The translations under genes and the position numbers were made by a program. DNA of 44,047 bases from an uncultured Pseudoflavonifractor sp. (GTDB taxonomy: Bacteria; Bacillota; Clostridia; Oscillospirales; Oscillospiraceae): the NCBI RefSeq assembly GCF_944387805.1, contig NZ_CALXGI010000018.1:1-44047 (forward strand), given 5' to 3'. Under the pieces are notes generated by a model. That model was not told the origin of the DNA and ran no database searches. It was given only the letters and a program-made list of their open reading frames with translations. Every line of letters starts with the position of its first letter. Position 1 is the stretch's first letter. Positions 14,388 to 24,300 of the stretch are shown in pieces.

Positions 14388-15593
14388 ATGAAAAAGAAAC
14401 TGCTTGCCATGCTCCTGGCCGCGTCCATGGTGCTGGCCCTGGGCGCCTGCGGCGATGACGCCGGAAACAACGACAGCTCTCCCGCCCCCACCGACGGCGC
14501 TTCCGGCCAGACCGCCGCCATCCCCGCCGCCGACCTGAAGGTGGGCCTGGTCATGATCGGCGAGGAGAACGACAACGGCTACAACTACAACCACATGGTG
14601 GGTATGGAGGAGGCCTTTGCGGCCTGCGGCCTGGATGAGGACACCCAGCTGGTGGTCAAGCGCAACGTGGGCGAGGACGCCTCCTGCACCACCGCCATTC
14701 AGGAGTGCATCGAGGCCGGCTGCCAGATCATCTTCTGCAACAGCTTCGGCCACGAGCAGTTTATGATCCCCCTGGCTCAGGAGTATCCTGAGATTCAGTT
14801 CTGCCACGCCACCGGCTATCAGGCCGCCACCACCGAGAACACCAACGACCACAACTATTTCACCAAAATCTTTGAGGCCCGCTACCTGGCCGGCATCGCC
14901 GCCGGCATGAAGGCCAAGGAGATCGGCAACCCCAAGCTGGGCTATGTGGGCGCCTATCCCTTTGCCGAGGTGGTCTCCGGCTTCACCGCCTTCTATCTGG
15001 GCGCCAAGAGCGTGTACCCCGAGGCCACCATGGAGGTCATGTACACCAACTCCTGGTCCAGCCCCACTCTGGAGGCCCAGGTGGCCCAGGCCCTGATTGA
15101 CGACGGCTGCGGCGTCATCTCCCAGCACTCCGACACCACCGCCCCCGCCACCACCGCCGAGGCCAACGGCGCCTTCCAGGTGGGCTACAACGCCGACATG
15201 ATCTCCGCCGCCCCCAAGGCCTCCCTGGTGTCCGCCCGTGTGGACTGGGGCGTGTACTACACCTTCGCCCTCAACTGCATGATCAACGGCGAGACCATCC
15301 CCGACGACTGGTGCCAGGGCTACGCCGACGGCGCCGTGTACCTCTCCCCCCTGAACGAGGACATTGTGGCTGAGGGCACCGCCGAGGCTATCGAGGCCGC
15401 CGAGGAGAAATTCGTCAACGAGGACTTCCACGTGTTCTCCGGCCCCCTCCACGGCTACGCCTTTGACGCCAACACCGGCGAAAAGACTGAGGACTGGACC
15501 CTGCCCGAGGGCGAGTTCTACGATGAGAGCGGCACCGCCTCCGCCCCCAGCTTCTGCTACATCATCGACGGCATCACCAGCATCATCCAGTAA
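14388..15593 (+). CDS. BMP-family nucleoside-binding lipoprotein of an ABC importer
   Basis: 401 aa. A lipoprotein signal with lipobox LGAC (Cys ~21) is followed by a low-complexity linker. The BMP/PnrA-like periplasmic-binding fold begins at DLKVGLVMIGEENDNGYNYNHM (~45). Later blocks include FCNSFGHEQFM, ARYLAGIAAGMKAK and VGAYPFAEVVSGF. BMP proteins capture purine nucleosides (guanosine, inosine). AAGGAGGAAA precedes the ATG. It heads a four-gene operon with the ATPase and two permeases, and lies just downstream of xpt, consistent with purine uptake. Confidence 0.88.
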   Translation: MKKKLLAMLLAASMVLALGACGDDAGNNDSSPAPTDGASGQTAAIPAADLKVGLVMIGEENDNGYNYNHMVGMEEAFAACGLDEDTQLVVKRNVGEDASCTTAIQECIEAGCQIIFCNSFGHEQFMIPLAQEYPEIQFCHATGYQAATTENTNDHNYFTKIFEARYLAGIAAGMKAKEIGNPKLGYVGAYPFAEVVSGFTAFYLGAKSVYPEATMEVMYTNSWSSPTLEAQVAQALIDDGCGVISQHSDTTAPATTAEANGAFQVGYNADMISAAPKASLVSARVDWGVYYTFALNCMINGETIPDDWCQGYADGAVYLSPLNEDIVAEGTAEAIEAAEEKFVNEDFHVFSGPLHGYAFDANTGEKTEDWTLPEGEFYDESGTASAPSFCYIIDGITSIIQ

Positions 15594-15742
15594 CCGGCTC
15601 CCCGGAGTCCGGCACAGTCTCAACGGAGCGGGTGGACGCTGCTTTCCCGCAGCTCCACCCGCTCCTTCCTCTGCGGGAGGAACAAAACTACAGGCGGCGG
15701 ACCAGGTCCCCCGCCATATGACGCGCAAGCGAGGTGAAGGAT

Positions 15743-17317
15743 TTGGACGCCAACACAGCCATCCGCCTGAAAGACATCACCAAAACCTTCGGCCCGGTGG
15801 TGGCCAACGACAAAATCAGCCTGGAGGTGGACCGGGGCGAGATTCTGGCCCTGCTGGGCGAGAACGGCAGCGGCAAAACCACCCTGATGAACATGCTCTC
15901 GGGCATCTACTTCCCTGACGCCGGCCAGATTTGGGTGGACGGCAGGGAGGTCACCATCCGCTCCCCCAGGGACGCCTTTGAGCTGGGCATCGGCATGATC
16001 CACCAGCACTTCAAGCTGGTGGACGTGCTCACCGCCGCCGAGAACATCGTCCTGGGCCTGGACCAGAAGGGCCGCCTGGACCGGAAGAAGGTGGCCCGTG
16101 AGGTGCGGGCCATCAGCGAGAAGTACGGCTTCGACATCGACCCCGACCAGAAGATCTACAACATGTCGGTCTCCCAGAAACAGACGGTGGAGATTGTCAA
16201 GGTGCTCTACCGGGGCGCCAACATCCTCATCCTGGATGAGCCCACCGCCGTCCTCACCCCCCAGGAGACCGAGAAGCTCTTTGCCGTGCTGCGCAACATG
16301 AAGGCCGACGGCAAGTCCATCATTATCATCACCCACAAGCTCAACGAGGTCATGGCCATCTCGGACAAGGTGGCCGTGCTCCGCAAGGGCAAGTACATCG
16401 GCACCGTCAACACCGCCGAAACCAACCCCCAGGCCCTCACCGACATGATGGTGGGCCACGCCGTCACCCTGGACATCGACCGGCCCATGGCCAAGTACCA
16501 CGACCTGCGTCTGGAGGTCAAGGGCCTCAACTGCCGGGGCAGCGACGGCGTCAAGGCCCTCACCGACGTGAGCTTCACCGCCATGGGCGGCGAAATTCTG
16601 GGCATCGCCGGCGTGGCCGGCTCCGGCCAGAAGGAGCTGCTGGAGGCCATCGCAGGCCTTCAGAAGGTGGAGTCGGGCCACATCTTCTACTATCCTCCCC
16701 ACCCCAAGAGCGACATCGCCGGAAACCATGTCCCCGTGGACAAGGCCGGTGAGGAGCTGGTGGGCAAGAACCCCACCCAGATTCAGAAAATCGGCGTGTC
16801 CCTGGCCTTTGTGCCCGAGGACCGGCTGGGCATGGGCCTGGTTGCCTCCATGGACATGGTGGACAACATGATGCTCAAGACCTACAAGGAGAGCAAGGGC
16901 CCCCTGGTGGACCGCAAAACCCCCAGAGCCCTGGCCGAGAAGCTGATTGAGGAGCTGGAGATTGTCACCCCCGGCGTGTCCACCCCGGTGCGCAAGCTGT
17001 CGGGCGGCAACGTGCAGAAGGTGCTGGTGGGCCGGGAGATCGCCTCCTCCCCCACCGTGCTCATGACCGCCTACCCGGTCCGGGGTCTGGATATCAACTC
17101 CTCCTACACCATCTACCGCCTGCTCAACGAGCAGAAGATGAAGGGCGTGGCGGTGCTGCTGGTGGGCGAGGACCTGGACGTGCTGCTGGAGCTGTGCGAC
17201 CGGATTGTGGTGCTGTGCGGCGGACGGGTCACCGGCGTGGTGGACGCCCGCACCGCCACCAAGGACCAGGTGGGTCTGCTCATGACCCAGTCGGCTGGAA
17301 AGGAGGCTGAGGCCTGA
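15743..17317 (+). CDS. Nucleoside ABC importer ATPase (two NBDs)
   Basis: 524 aa. The TTG start at 15743 is favoured because GAGGTGA lies about 6 nt upstream; the alternative GTG at 15734 would itself be part of that site. NBD1 has Walker A GENGSGKTT (~34-42), signature MSVSQKQT and Walker B ILILDEPTAVLT. NBD2 has the degenerate Walker A GVAGSGQKE usual for this family, signature LSGGNVQK, and LMTAYPVRGLD in the Walker B position. This RbsA/NupO-like architecture energises BMP-type uptake. The stop is at 17317 and overlaps the first base of the next ATG. Confidence 0.88.
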   Translation: MDANTAIRLKDITKTFGPVVANDKISLEVDRGEILALLGENGSGKTTLMNMLSGIYFPDAGQIWVDGREVTIRSPRDAFELGIGMIHQHFKLVDVLTAAENIVLGLDQKGRLDRKKVAREVRAISEKYGFDIDPDQKIYNMSVSQKQTVEIVKVLYRGANILILDEPTAVLTPQETEKLFAVLRNMKADGKSIIIITHKLNEVMAISDKVAVLRKGKYIGTVNTAETNPQALTDMMVGHAVTLDIDRPMAKYHDLRLEVKGLNCRGSDGVKALTDVSFTAMGGEILGIAGVAGSGQKELLEAIAGLQKVESGHIFYYPPHPKSDIAGNHVPVDKAGEELVGKNPTQIQKIGVSLAFVPEDRLGMGLVASMDMVDNMMLKTYKESKGPLVDRKTPRALAEKLIEELEIVTPGVSTPVRKLSGGNVQKVLVGREIASSPTVLMTAYPVRGLDINSSYTIYRLLNEQKMKGVAVLLVGEDLDVLLELCDRIVVLCGGRVTGVVDARTATKDQVGLLMTQSAGKEAEA

Positions 17318-18426
17318 TGGCAGCTCAAGTGAAAGCGGCGGAGCACCGGGAGCCCCTGGTGCGCATCGCCAAGCGGACCGATATTTCCCGGGGCAAGTCC
17401 TGGGCCATCCGGGCCGCAGCCATTGTGCTGGCCCTGCTGCTGGGCGCCCTGATTATGCTCCTGCTGGGCCACAACCCCTTCCTGGTGTACGCCGACATGG
17501 TCCGGGGCTCCCTGGGCACCCAGATCGGCCGCCGGGAGACGGTGAAAATCGCGGTGCCCCTGCTGGGCGCCGCCGTGGCCATAGCCCCCGCCTTTATGAT
17601 GAAGTTCTGGAACATCGGCGCGGAGGGCCAGATCCTGGCCGGCGGCATCGCCGCCACCTACTTCGCCCTCTTCTGGGCCGATACCCTGCCCCGTGTGCCC
17701 CTGCTCATCGTCATGTTCCTGGCCGCCGCCATCGCCGGCGCTCTGTGGGGCCTGATTCCCGCCTTCTTCAAGGCCAAGTGGGGCACCAACGAGACGTTGT
17801 TCACCCTGATGCTCAACTACATCGCCCTGGGCATTGAGCAGTACCTCCAGAACGGCCCCTGGAAGGACACCAAGGGCACCGGCTTCCCCATCATCGCCCA
17901 GTTCGCCTCCAATGCCCGGCTGCCCAAGGTGCTGGGCGTCCACGCGGGCTGGATCATCGTGCTGATTTTCGTGGTGCTCATGTTCCTCTACCTGCGGTAC
18001 ACCAAGCAGGGCTATGAGATCGCCGTGGTGGGCGAGAGCGAGGCCACCGCCCGCTACTCCGGCATGAGCGTGCCCAAAATCGTCATGCGCACCATGTGCA
18101 TCTCGGGCGCCATCGCCGGTATCGTGGGCTTCACGGTGGTGTCCGGCGCGGACTACACCCTCAACGCCAACACCGCCGGCGGCGTGGGCTTCACCGCCAT
18201 CACCGTGGCCTGGCTGGCAGGCCTCAACCCCATCATCATGGTGTTCATCGCCGCCTTCCTGGCCATCCTCACCAAGGGCTCGGGCACCATCCAGACCAAT
18301 TTCAGCATCCCCGCCTCGGTGGCCGACGTGCTCACCGGCATCATCCTCTTCGCCATGCTGGGGTGCGAGTTCTTCATCCGTTACCGGCTGATTTTCCGCG
18401 GAAAGGGGGAGCACAGCAATGGATAA
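17317..18426 (+). CDS. Nucleoside ABC importer permease 1
   Basis: 369 aa membrane protein of the YufP/NupP type (BPD_transp_2 family). It has about 9-10 hydrophobic segments, starting with a helix at ~30-55, and the coupling region VVGESEATARYSGMSVPKI (~225-245). GTNETLFTLMLNYIA (~155) is a family hallmark. It begins immediately after the ATPase gene and overlaps permease 2 by 8 bp, so the complex is translated together. Confidence 0.88.
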   Translation: MAAQVKAAEHREPLVRIAKRTDISRGKSWAIRAAAIVLALLLGALIMLLLGHNPFLVYADMVRGSLGTQIGRRETVKIAVPLLGAAVAIAPAFMMKFWNIGAEGQILAGGIAATYFALFWADTLPRVPLLIVMFLAAAIAGALWGLIPAFFKAKWGTNETLFTLMLNYIALGIEQYLQNGPWKDTKGTGFPIIAQFASNARLPKVLGVHAGWIIVLIFVVLMFLYLRYTKQGYEIAVVGESEATARYSGMSVPKIVMRTMCISGAIAGIVGFTVVSGADYTLNANTAGGVGFTAITVAWLAGLNPIIMVFIAAFLAILTKGSGTIQTNFSIPASVADVLTGIILFAMLGCEFFIRYRLIFRGKGEHSNG

Positions 18427-19402
18427 AGTCCTCAGCTTTGTGGTGGCCGCCGTGCTGGCGGGCACGCCTCTCCTGTTCGGCACCCTGGGTGAAATCCTCA
18501 CCGAGAAGTCGGGCAACCTGAACCTGGGTGTGGAGGGCATGATGTTCATGGGCGGCGTGGCCGGCCTGGCCGGGTCCTACTACTATGAGCAGGCCGTGTC
18601 CAACCCCAACCCGGTGGTGTCCGTGCTCATCGCCATGGTGTGCGCCATCCTGTGCGCCGCCTTCGGCGCCCTCATTTACAGCGTGCTCACCATCACCCTC
18701 CGGGCCAACCAGAACGTGACCGGTCTGGCCCTCACCATCTTCGGCACCGGCTTTGCCAACTTCCTGGGCGAGGCCATCGGCAACACCGCCCCCAGCCGGT
18801 ACATGGCCGTGGGCAACGTGACCAAGGACGCCTTCAACTCGGGCATCCCGGTGCTCCAGGACCTGCCCGTGGTGGGCAAGCTCCTCTTTTCCTACAACTT
18901 CATGGTCTACCTGGGCATCCTTCTGGCCATTGTGCTGGCCTGGTTCCTGGGCCGGAGCCGGGCGGGCCTGAACCTGCGGTCCGTGGGCGAGTCCCCCGCC
19001 ACCGCTGACGCCGCCGGCATCAACGTCACCCTCTACAAGTACCTGGCCACCTGCGTGGGCGGCGGCATCTGCGGCCTGGGAGGGCTGTACATCGTCATGA
19101 ACTCCGCCAACGGCGTGGGCGGAGTGTGGGTCCACAACTGCGTCAACGGCAAGGGCTGGATTGCCGTGGCCCTGGTCATCTTCGCCACCTGGAGCCCCGC
19201 CCGCGCCCTGCTGGGCTCCCTGGTGTTCGGCGCCCTGTCCGTCATGCGGCTCTATGTGGCCCTGGGCATCCCCGCCCAGATTTACGACATCTTCCCCTAT
19301 ATCGCCACCGTCATCGTGCTGGTGGCCGTCAGTATGCGCCGCAAGCGCGAAAATCAGCCGCCCCAGAGCCTGGGCCTGGCCTACTTCAGAGAAGAGCGCT
19401 GA
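18419..19402 (+). CDS. Nucleoside ABC importer permease 2
   Basis: 327 aa, YufQ/NupQ type. TPLLFGTLGEILTEKSGNLN near the start and GVEGMMFMGG (~38) are characteristic of BMP-linked permeases. A SVGESPATADAAGINV motif (~183) is the coupling loop. The ATG lies within the end of permease 1. The stop is followed within 15 bp by a strong terminator, closing the operon. Confidence 0.88.
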   Translation: MDKVLSFVVAAVLAGTPLLFGTLGEILTEKSGNLNLGVEGMMFMGGVAGLAGSYYYEQAVSNPNPVVSVLIAMVCAILCAAFGALIYSVLTITLRANQNVTGLALTIFGTGFANFLGEAIGNTAPSRYMAVGNVTKDAFNSGIPVLQDLPVVGKLLFSYNFMVYLGILLAIVLAWFLGRSRAGLNLRSVGESPATADAAGINVTLYKYLATCVGGGICGLGGLYIVMNSANGVGGVWVHNCVNGKGWIAVALVIFATWSPARALLGSLVFGALSVMRLYVALGIPAQIYDIFPYIATVIVLVAVSMRRKRENQPPQSLGLAYFREER

Positions 19403-19416
19403 AACATCAATTTTAA

Positions 19417-19455
19417 AAAAGAGCGGGTCCGGACATTGTCCGGACCCGCTCTTTT
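19417..19455. terminator. Strong bidirectional terminator after the nucleoside importer
   Basis: An 18-bp perfect stem, 19417-19434 with 19438-19455 (loop ATT), is bounded by A and T runs. Confidence 0.93.
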
Positions 19456-19469
19456 GTTCTTTTGTGCGT

Positions 19470-19797
19470 CAGACCCGCTCGGGCAAAGGCTAAAGATAAG
19501 TGGCAGAGACTTCGTGCGGCATTGAGATCGCCAATGAATTGCAGAGAGTGGCAAGTCTGGGCGGGTAACGCTGCTCGGGCGATGCAGGAACGGCACGCAG
19601 GGCACCGAATCGGCAAGCAACTACTTTCAAATACGGTGGCTCATTGAATTTTTCCGCCGCAAGCCGCGTCCCCGAAAGGGGGTACCAGGGGGAAACGGGC
19701 GCGTTTGGCCCTAACAGGGCCCTCCGCGCCTGTTGCCCCCTGGCGGCTTTTGGGTGCTTTTCGCCGGTGAAAAGTACCCCGTCGGAGACCGTACCCC
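19470..19797 (-). repeat. Mosaic intergenic repeat, copy B
   Basis: Read on the minus strand, immediately after the tetR stop codon: HP2 (19779-19752, one mismatch), then AAAAGCCGCC, HP3 (19721-19707, loop GTT), the AAACGCGCCCGTTTCCCC block, and the tail ending CAATGCCGCACGAAGTCTCTGC near 19503. The HP1 module is absent. It is sense with respect to tetR and abuts the importer terminator on its other side. Confidence 0.85.
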
Positions 19798-20394
19798 TCA
19801 CCGGGGCTGGTTAAGCCCCTCAATCCCCCTGAGAATCATGGCCTCGGACAGGGCGGCCAGCTCCTCGGGAGACTCCTTCCGTCCCCCTTCCAGCCAGCTC
19901 TGGATGAGCCCCACCGCGCCCCCCACCAGGAAGGACAGGCAGAAGGCCTGCTCTTTTGGGGTGCTGAACTGGTAGAGCCGCCCCCACTCCAGGCTGACCC
20001 GCTCCGCCACCATGCCCTTCAGCTTCTCCAGGAACCGGGTGTCCCGGTCCCGCTCCAGCAGGGCGGCCGCCACGTCCCCGTACCGCTGGAGAAACGCAAA
20101 CACATCCTGCAGGATGGGCCGCAGGCCGTGCCGGAGCGCGTCGGCGGGATAGGCGTGGAGCAGGTCGCTGAACTCCTGGAACATCTCGTTTTCCATCTGC
20201 TCCACCATGTCATAAATGTCCTTGTAATGGCCGTAAAAGGTGCCCCGGTTTACGTCGGCCTTCTGGGTCAGCTCTGTGACCGTGATCTGGTCCACGCTCT
20301 TCTCCCGCAGCAGCTCCAGAAGGGCGCTGCGCAGCATCTGCTTGGTCCTGCGCACCCTCCGGTCATCCCTTCCACTCCCCTGTTTTGCCTCCAT
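19798..20394 (-). CDS. TetR-family transcriptional regulator
   Basis: 198 aa. The N-terminal HTH spans ~15-62: TKQMLRSALLELLREKSVDQ, then ITVTELTQKADVNRGTFYGHY with the TetR recognition-helix ending. The C-terminal domain (SFLVGGAVGLIQSWLEGG) is of the TetR_C type often found next to multidrug or YhgE-like exporters. The start has GGGAGG about 7 nt upstream. It is divergent from the exporter operon at 20585, whose promoter carries a candidate operator, so it is likely the repressor of that operon. Confidence 0.88.
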   Translation of the reverse strand: MEAKQGSGRDDRRVRRTKQMLRSALLELLREKSVDQITVTELTQKADVNRGTFYGHYKDIYDMVEQMENEMFQEFSDLLHAYPADALRHGLRPILQDVFAFLQRYGDVAAALLERDRDTRFLEKLKGMVAERVSLEWGRLYQFSTPKEQAFCLSFLVGGAVGLIQSWLEGGRKESPEELAALSEAMILRGIEGLNQPR

Positions 20395-20433
20395 ACCCGG
20401 CCCTCCCGGCGTTCAAAAATTGTTTACAGAGTT

Positions 20434-20477
20434 TTTCAACACTCCATCAGACTTTTGTCTTGTTTTAGACGGGGTCT
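20434..20477. promoter_or_regulatory. Pair of small palindromes in the tetR/exporter intergenic region
   Basis: AGAC-tttt-GTCT (20450-20461) and AGAC-ggg-GTCT (20467-20477) are adjacent short inverted repeats upstream of the exporter promoter. They are a second possible regulator site; the repeats are short and could be chance. Confidence 0.3.
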
Positions 20478-20491
20478 CCCCCCTTTGACCA

Positions 20492-20520
20492 TTGAAACCC
20501 CTGTTTCATATAACTATAAT
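20492..20520 (+). promoter_or_regulatory. Exporter promoter with embedded operator
   Basis: TTGAAA (20492-20497) and TATAAT (20515-20520) are 17 bp apart. Between them lies the perfect inverted repeat TGAAAC-ccct-GTTTCA (20493-20508), placed where a bound TetR dimer would block polymerase. Confidence 0.7.
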
Positions 20521-20584
20521 AAAATCACATCAAGAAATCAACACTTGTTTGTTATCCTACACTTATTGGGCAAGGAGGGGTTTC

Positions 20585-21286
<702 letters not shown>

Positions 21287-21321
21287 TCCTCTGAACACCG
21301 CGAAAGGAGGGGATTTCTCCC

Positions 21322-24300
21322 ATGAGACCCAAGCACAACCGCCTGATTACCGACGCGCTGCGGGAGATCGGAAAGACCAGGAGCCGCTTTCTCTCCCTGC
21401 TGCTGCTGTCCGCCCTGGCGGTGGCTTTTCTGTCCGGCCTGCGCACCACCGCCCCGGTGATGGAGCACACCGCCGACGGATATTACGACCATCACAACCT
21501 GATGGACCTCCACGTGCTGTCCACTCTGGGCCTGACTGACGACGATATCGCTTACCTCTCCTCCCTGGAGGACATCTCCGCCGCCGAGGGGTGCTACACC
21601 GCCGACGGCATTCTCCACCTGGAGAGCAACGATCTGGTGGTCAAGCTGGTGTCATTGTCGGAGCAGGGCATCAATACCCCCGAACTGGTGGAGGGCCGCA
21701 TGCCCGGGGCGGACGACGAGTGCCTGGTGGAGCCCCTGCTGCTGGAGCAGTCCGGGTTGTCCATCGGGGACAAACTCTCCTTTGACACCGGCACCGGCGA
21801 CTATGAGAACGCCCTGGCGGTGGAGGAATTTACCATCGTGGGTACCGCCAACTCCCCCCTCTACCTGTCCACCGACCGGGGCACCTCCTCCCTGGGCACC
21901 GGCCGGGTCAACGGATTCGTGCTGCTGCCCAAGGGCGCCTTTGATATGGAGACCTACACCGACGCCTACCTGACCGTGTCCTGGGCAAAAGACCTGTACT
22001 GCTACGACGACGCGTACGGCGACCGGATGGACGCCCTGCTGGATGCCCTGGAGCCGCTGGGGGATGAGCGGGCCGACCTGCGGTACGACGAGGTCATTGA
22101 CGAGGCCAACAAGGAACTGGACGACGCCCAGAAGGAGTTTGACGACGCGGAGGCCCAGGCCAGCCAGGAGCTTGCCGACGCCCGGCAGGAGCTGGACGAC
22201 GGCTGGGAGGAGTACTACGACGGACTGGCCGAGTATGAGGACGGGCTGGCGACCTATGAGCAGGAGTCGGCGGACGCGTGGCAGCAGATTGCCGACGGGG
22301 AGGCTGAGCTGCCCGACGCTCTGAAGGAGCTGGAGGACGGCGAGAAAGAGTACGCCGACGGCGTGCAGAAGATGGCCGACGGCAAGGCCGCATACTGGGA
22401 CGGCGTAAAGGAGTGGCAGGACGGCAAGGCCGAGTACGACCAGGGGTATCAGGACCTGCTGGACGGCGAGGCCGTGTACAGCGAGAACTACAAGACCCTC
22501 TCCGACGCCCAGCAGGAGTACGACGAGGGCTGGCAGGCATATCAGGACGGCCTGGCGGCCCTGGAGGACGGAGGCGGACAGCTGATGGCCGCCGAGGCGG
22601 AGCTGGCCGGCGCGCTGGCCCAGCTTCAGGACGGCGGGGCCCAGCTCTCCGCCGGCCAGGCCCAGCTGGAGGCGGGCAGGGCCGCCCTGTCCAAGGCAAA
22701 AGAGGATTTGAACGCCCAGCTGGGCACCCTGGCCCAGGTGCTGCCCATATTCAGCCCGGGCACCGCCCTCACCAGCGCGGAGGCCATTCTGGACCCGGCT
22801 ACCCCCTGGACCGCGGCCGACGGCCAGGCCATTGTTACCCTGCTGAACATGGCGGGGGGCAGCGGCGCCCTCACCGGCCAGTTCCAGGACATGGTGGACC
22901 AGGGGCTCATGACTCAGGAGCAGGCCGACGGCCTGATTGCCCAGCTGACCGCCGCCCTGGCGGCGGCTGCCGGGGGCGTGGACGGCGAGGGCAACCCGGT
23001 GGAACCCAATCCGGAGCCCTTGAAGGCCTTTTTCAGCCAGAGCATCCCCGGGCTCTTTGCCGCCGGCGAGGCGGAAATCGCCGCCGGCGAGGCCCAGCTC
23101 GCTGACGCCTCCGCCCAGCTCTCCGCCGGCTGGACGCAGTACAACGAGGGCAAGAAGGCGGTGGACGAGGCCCGGGCAGAGTTTGAAGCAGGTGTGAAGC
23201 AGTCCCAGGAGGCGGAACAGACCCTGTTTGAGTCCCGGGTGCAGCTGGAGGACGGCTGGAAGCAGCTCGCCGACGGCCGCAGGGAGCTGGACGACGGCTG
23301 GAAGGAGGCCGCCGAGGGCCAGAAGGAGCTCTCTGACGGCTGGGCCGAGCTGGAGGACGCCAAGCAGGAGATTCTGGACGGTGAACAGGAGCTTGTGGAC
23401 GCCCGCGCCGAACTGGACGACGGCTGGCAGCAGTACTACGACGGCGCGGCCGAACTGGCCGAGGCCAAGGCCGCCCTGCCCGGCGAGCTGGCCGACGCGG
23501 AGCAGGAGCTCAAGGACGCCAAGAAAGAGCTGGACGACGGCTACCAGGAGCTGCTGGACGGCGAGCAGGAGTACGCCGACGGCAAGGCAGAGGCGGACGA
23601 GAAGCTGTCCGAAGCCAGGCAGGAGCTCAACGACGCCCGCCGCGAGGTGGCCGAGATTGAGGACTGCAAGTGGTACATCCTGGGCCGGAACACCAACGTG
23701 GGCTATGTGTCCTACCAGCAGGACGCCGAGCGCATGGGCAACCTGGCCAGCGTGTTCCCCTTGATTTTCTTCCTGGTGGCGGCCCTGGTGTGCCTGACCA
23801 CCATGACCCGCATGGTGGAGGACCAGCGGGTGGAGATTGGCGGCCTGAAGGCCCTGGGGTACAGCCGCAGCGCCATTGCGATGAAATACGTGGGGTACGG
23901 GTTCCTGTCCTCCTTCTTCGGCGGGCTGCTGGGCCTGGCCCTGGGCGTCACCCTTATCCCCACTATCATCTTCAACGCCTGGAAGGTGCTCTACACCGTG
24001 GGCGACATGGAGCTCTTCCTGCTGCCCGACGTGGCGGTGCTGTCGGTTGGCGCGGCGGTGCTGTGCGTCACCGGCACGGCCCTTGCCACCTGCTTTGCCG
24101 CCCTCACCGCAGTGCCCGCCCAGCTTATGCGGCCCAGGAGTCCCAAGCCCGGCCGCCGGGTGCTGCTGGAGCGGATTCGCCCGGTGTGGAGGCGGATGTC
24201 CTTCACCTGGAAGGTGACCATGCGCAACCTGTTCCGGTACAAGAAGCGGTTCTGGATGACCGTCATCGGCATCGGCGGGTGCACCGCCCTGATCATCACC

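Noticed and set aside
15596..15733. Small gene between the BMP lipoprotein and its ATPase
   Set aside because: No ribosome site plus start combination gives a plausible protein; a short stem-like GAGCGGGTGGA.../CCACCCGCTCC region is present and may moderate readthrough.
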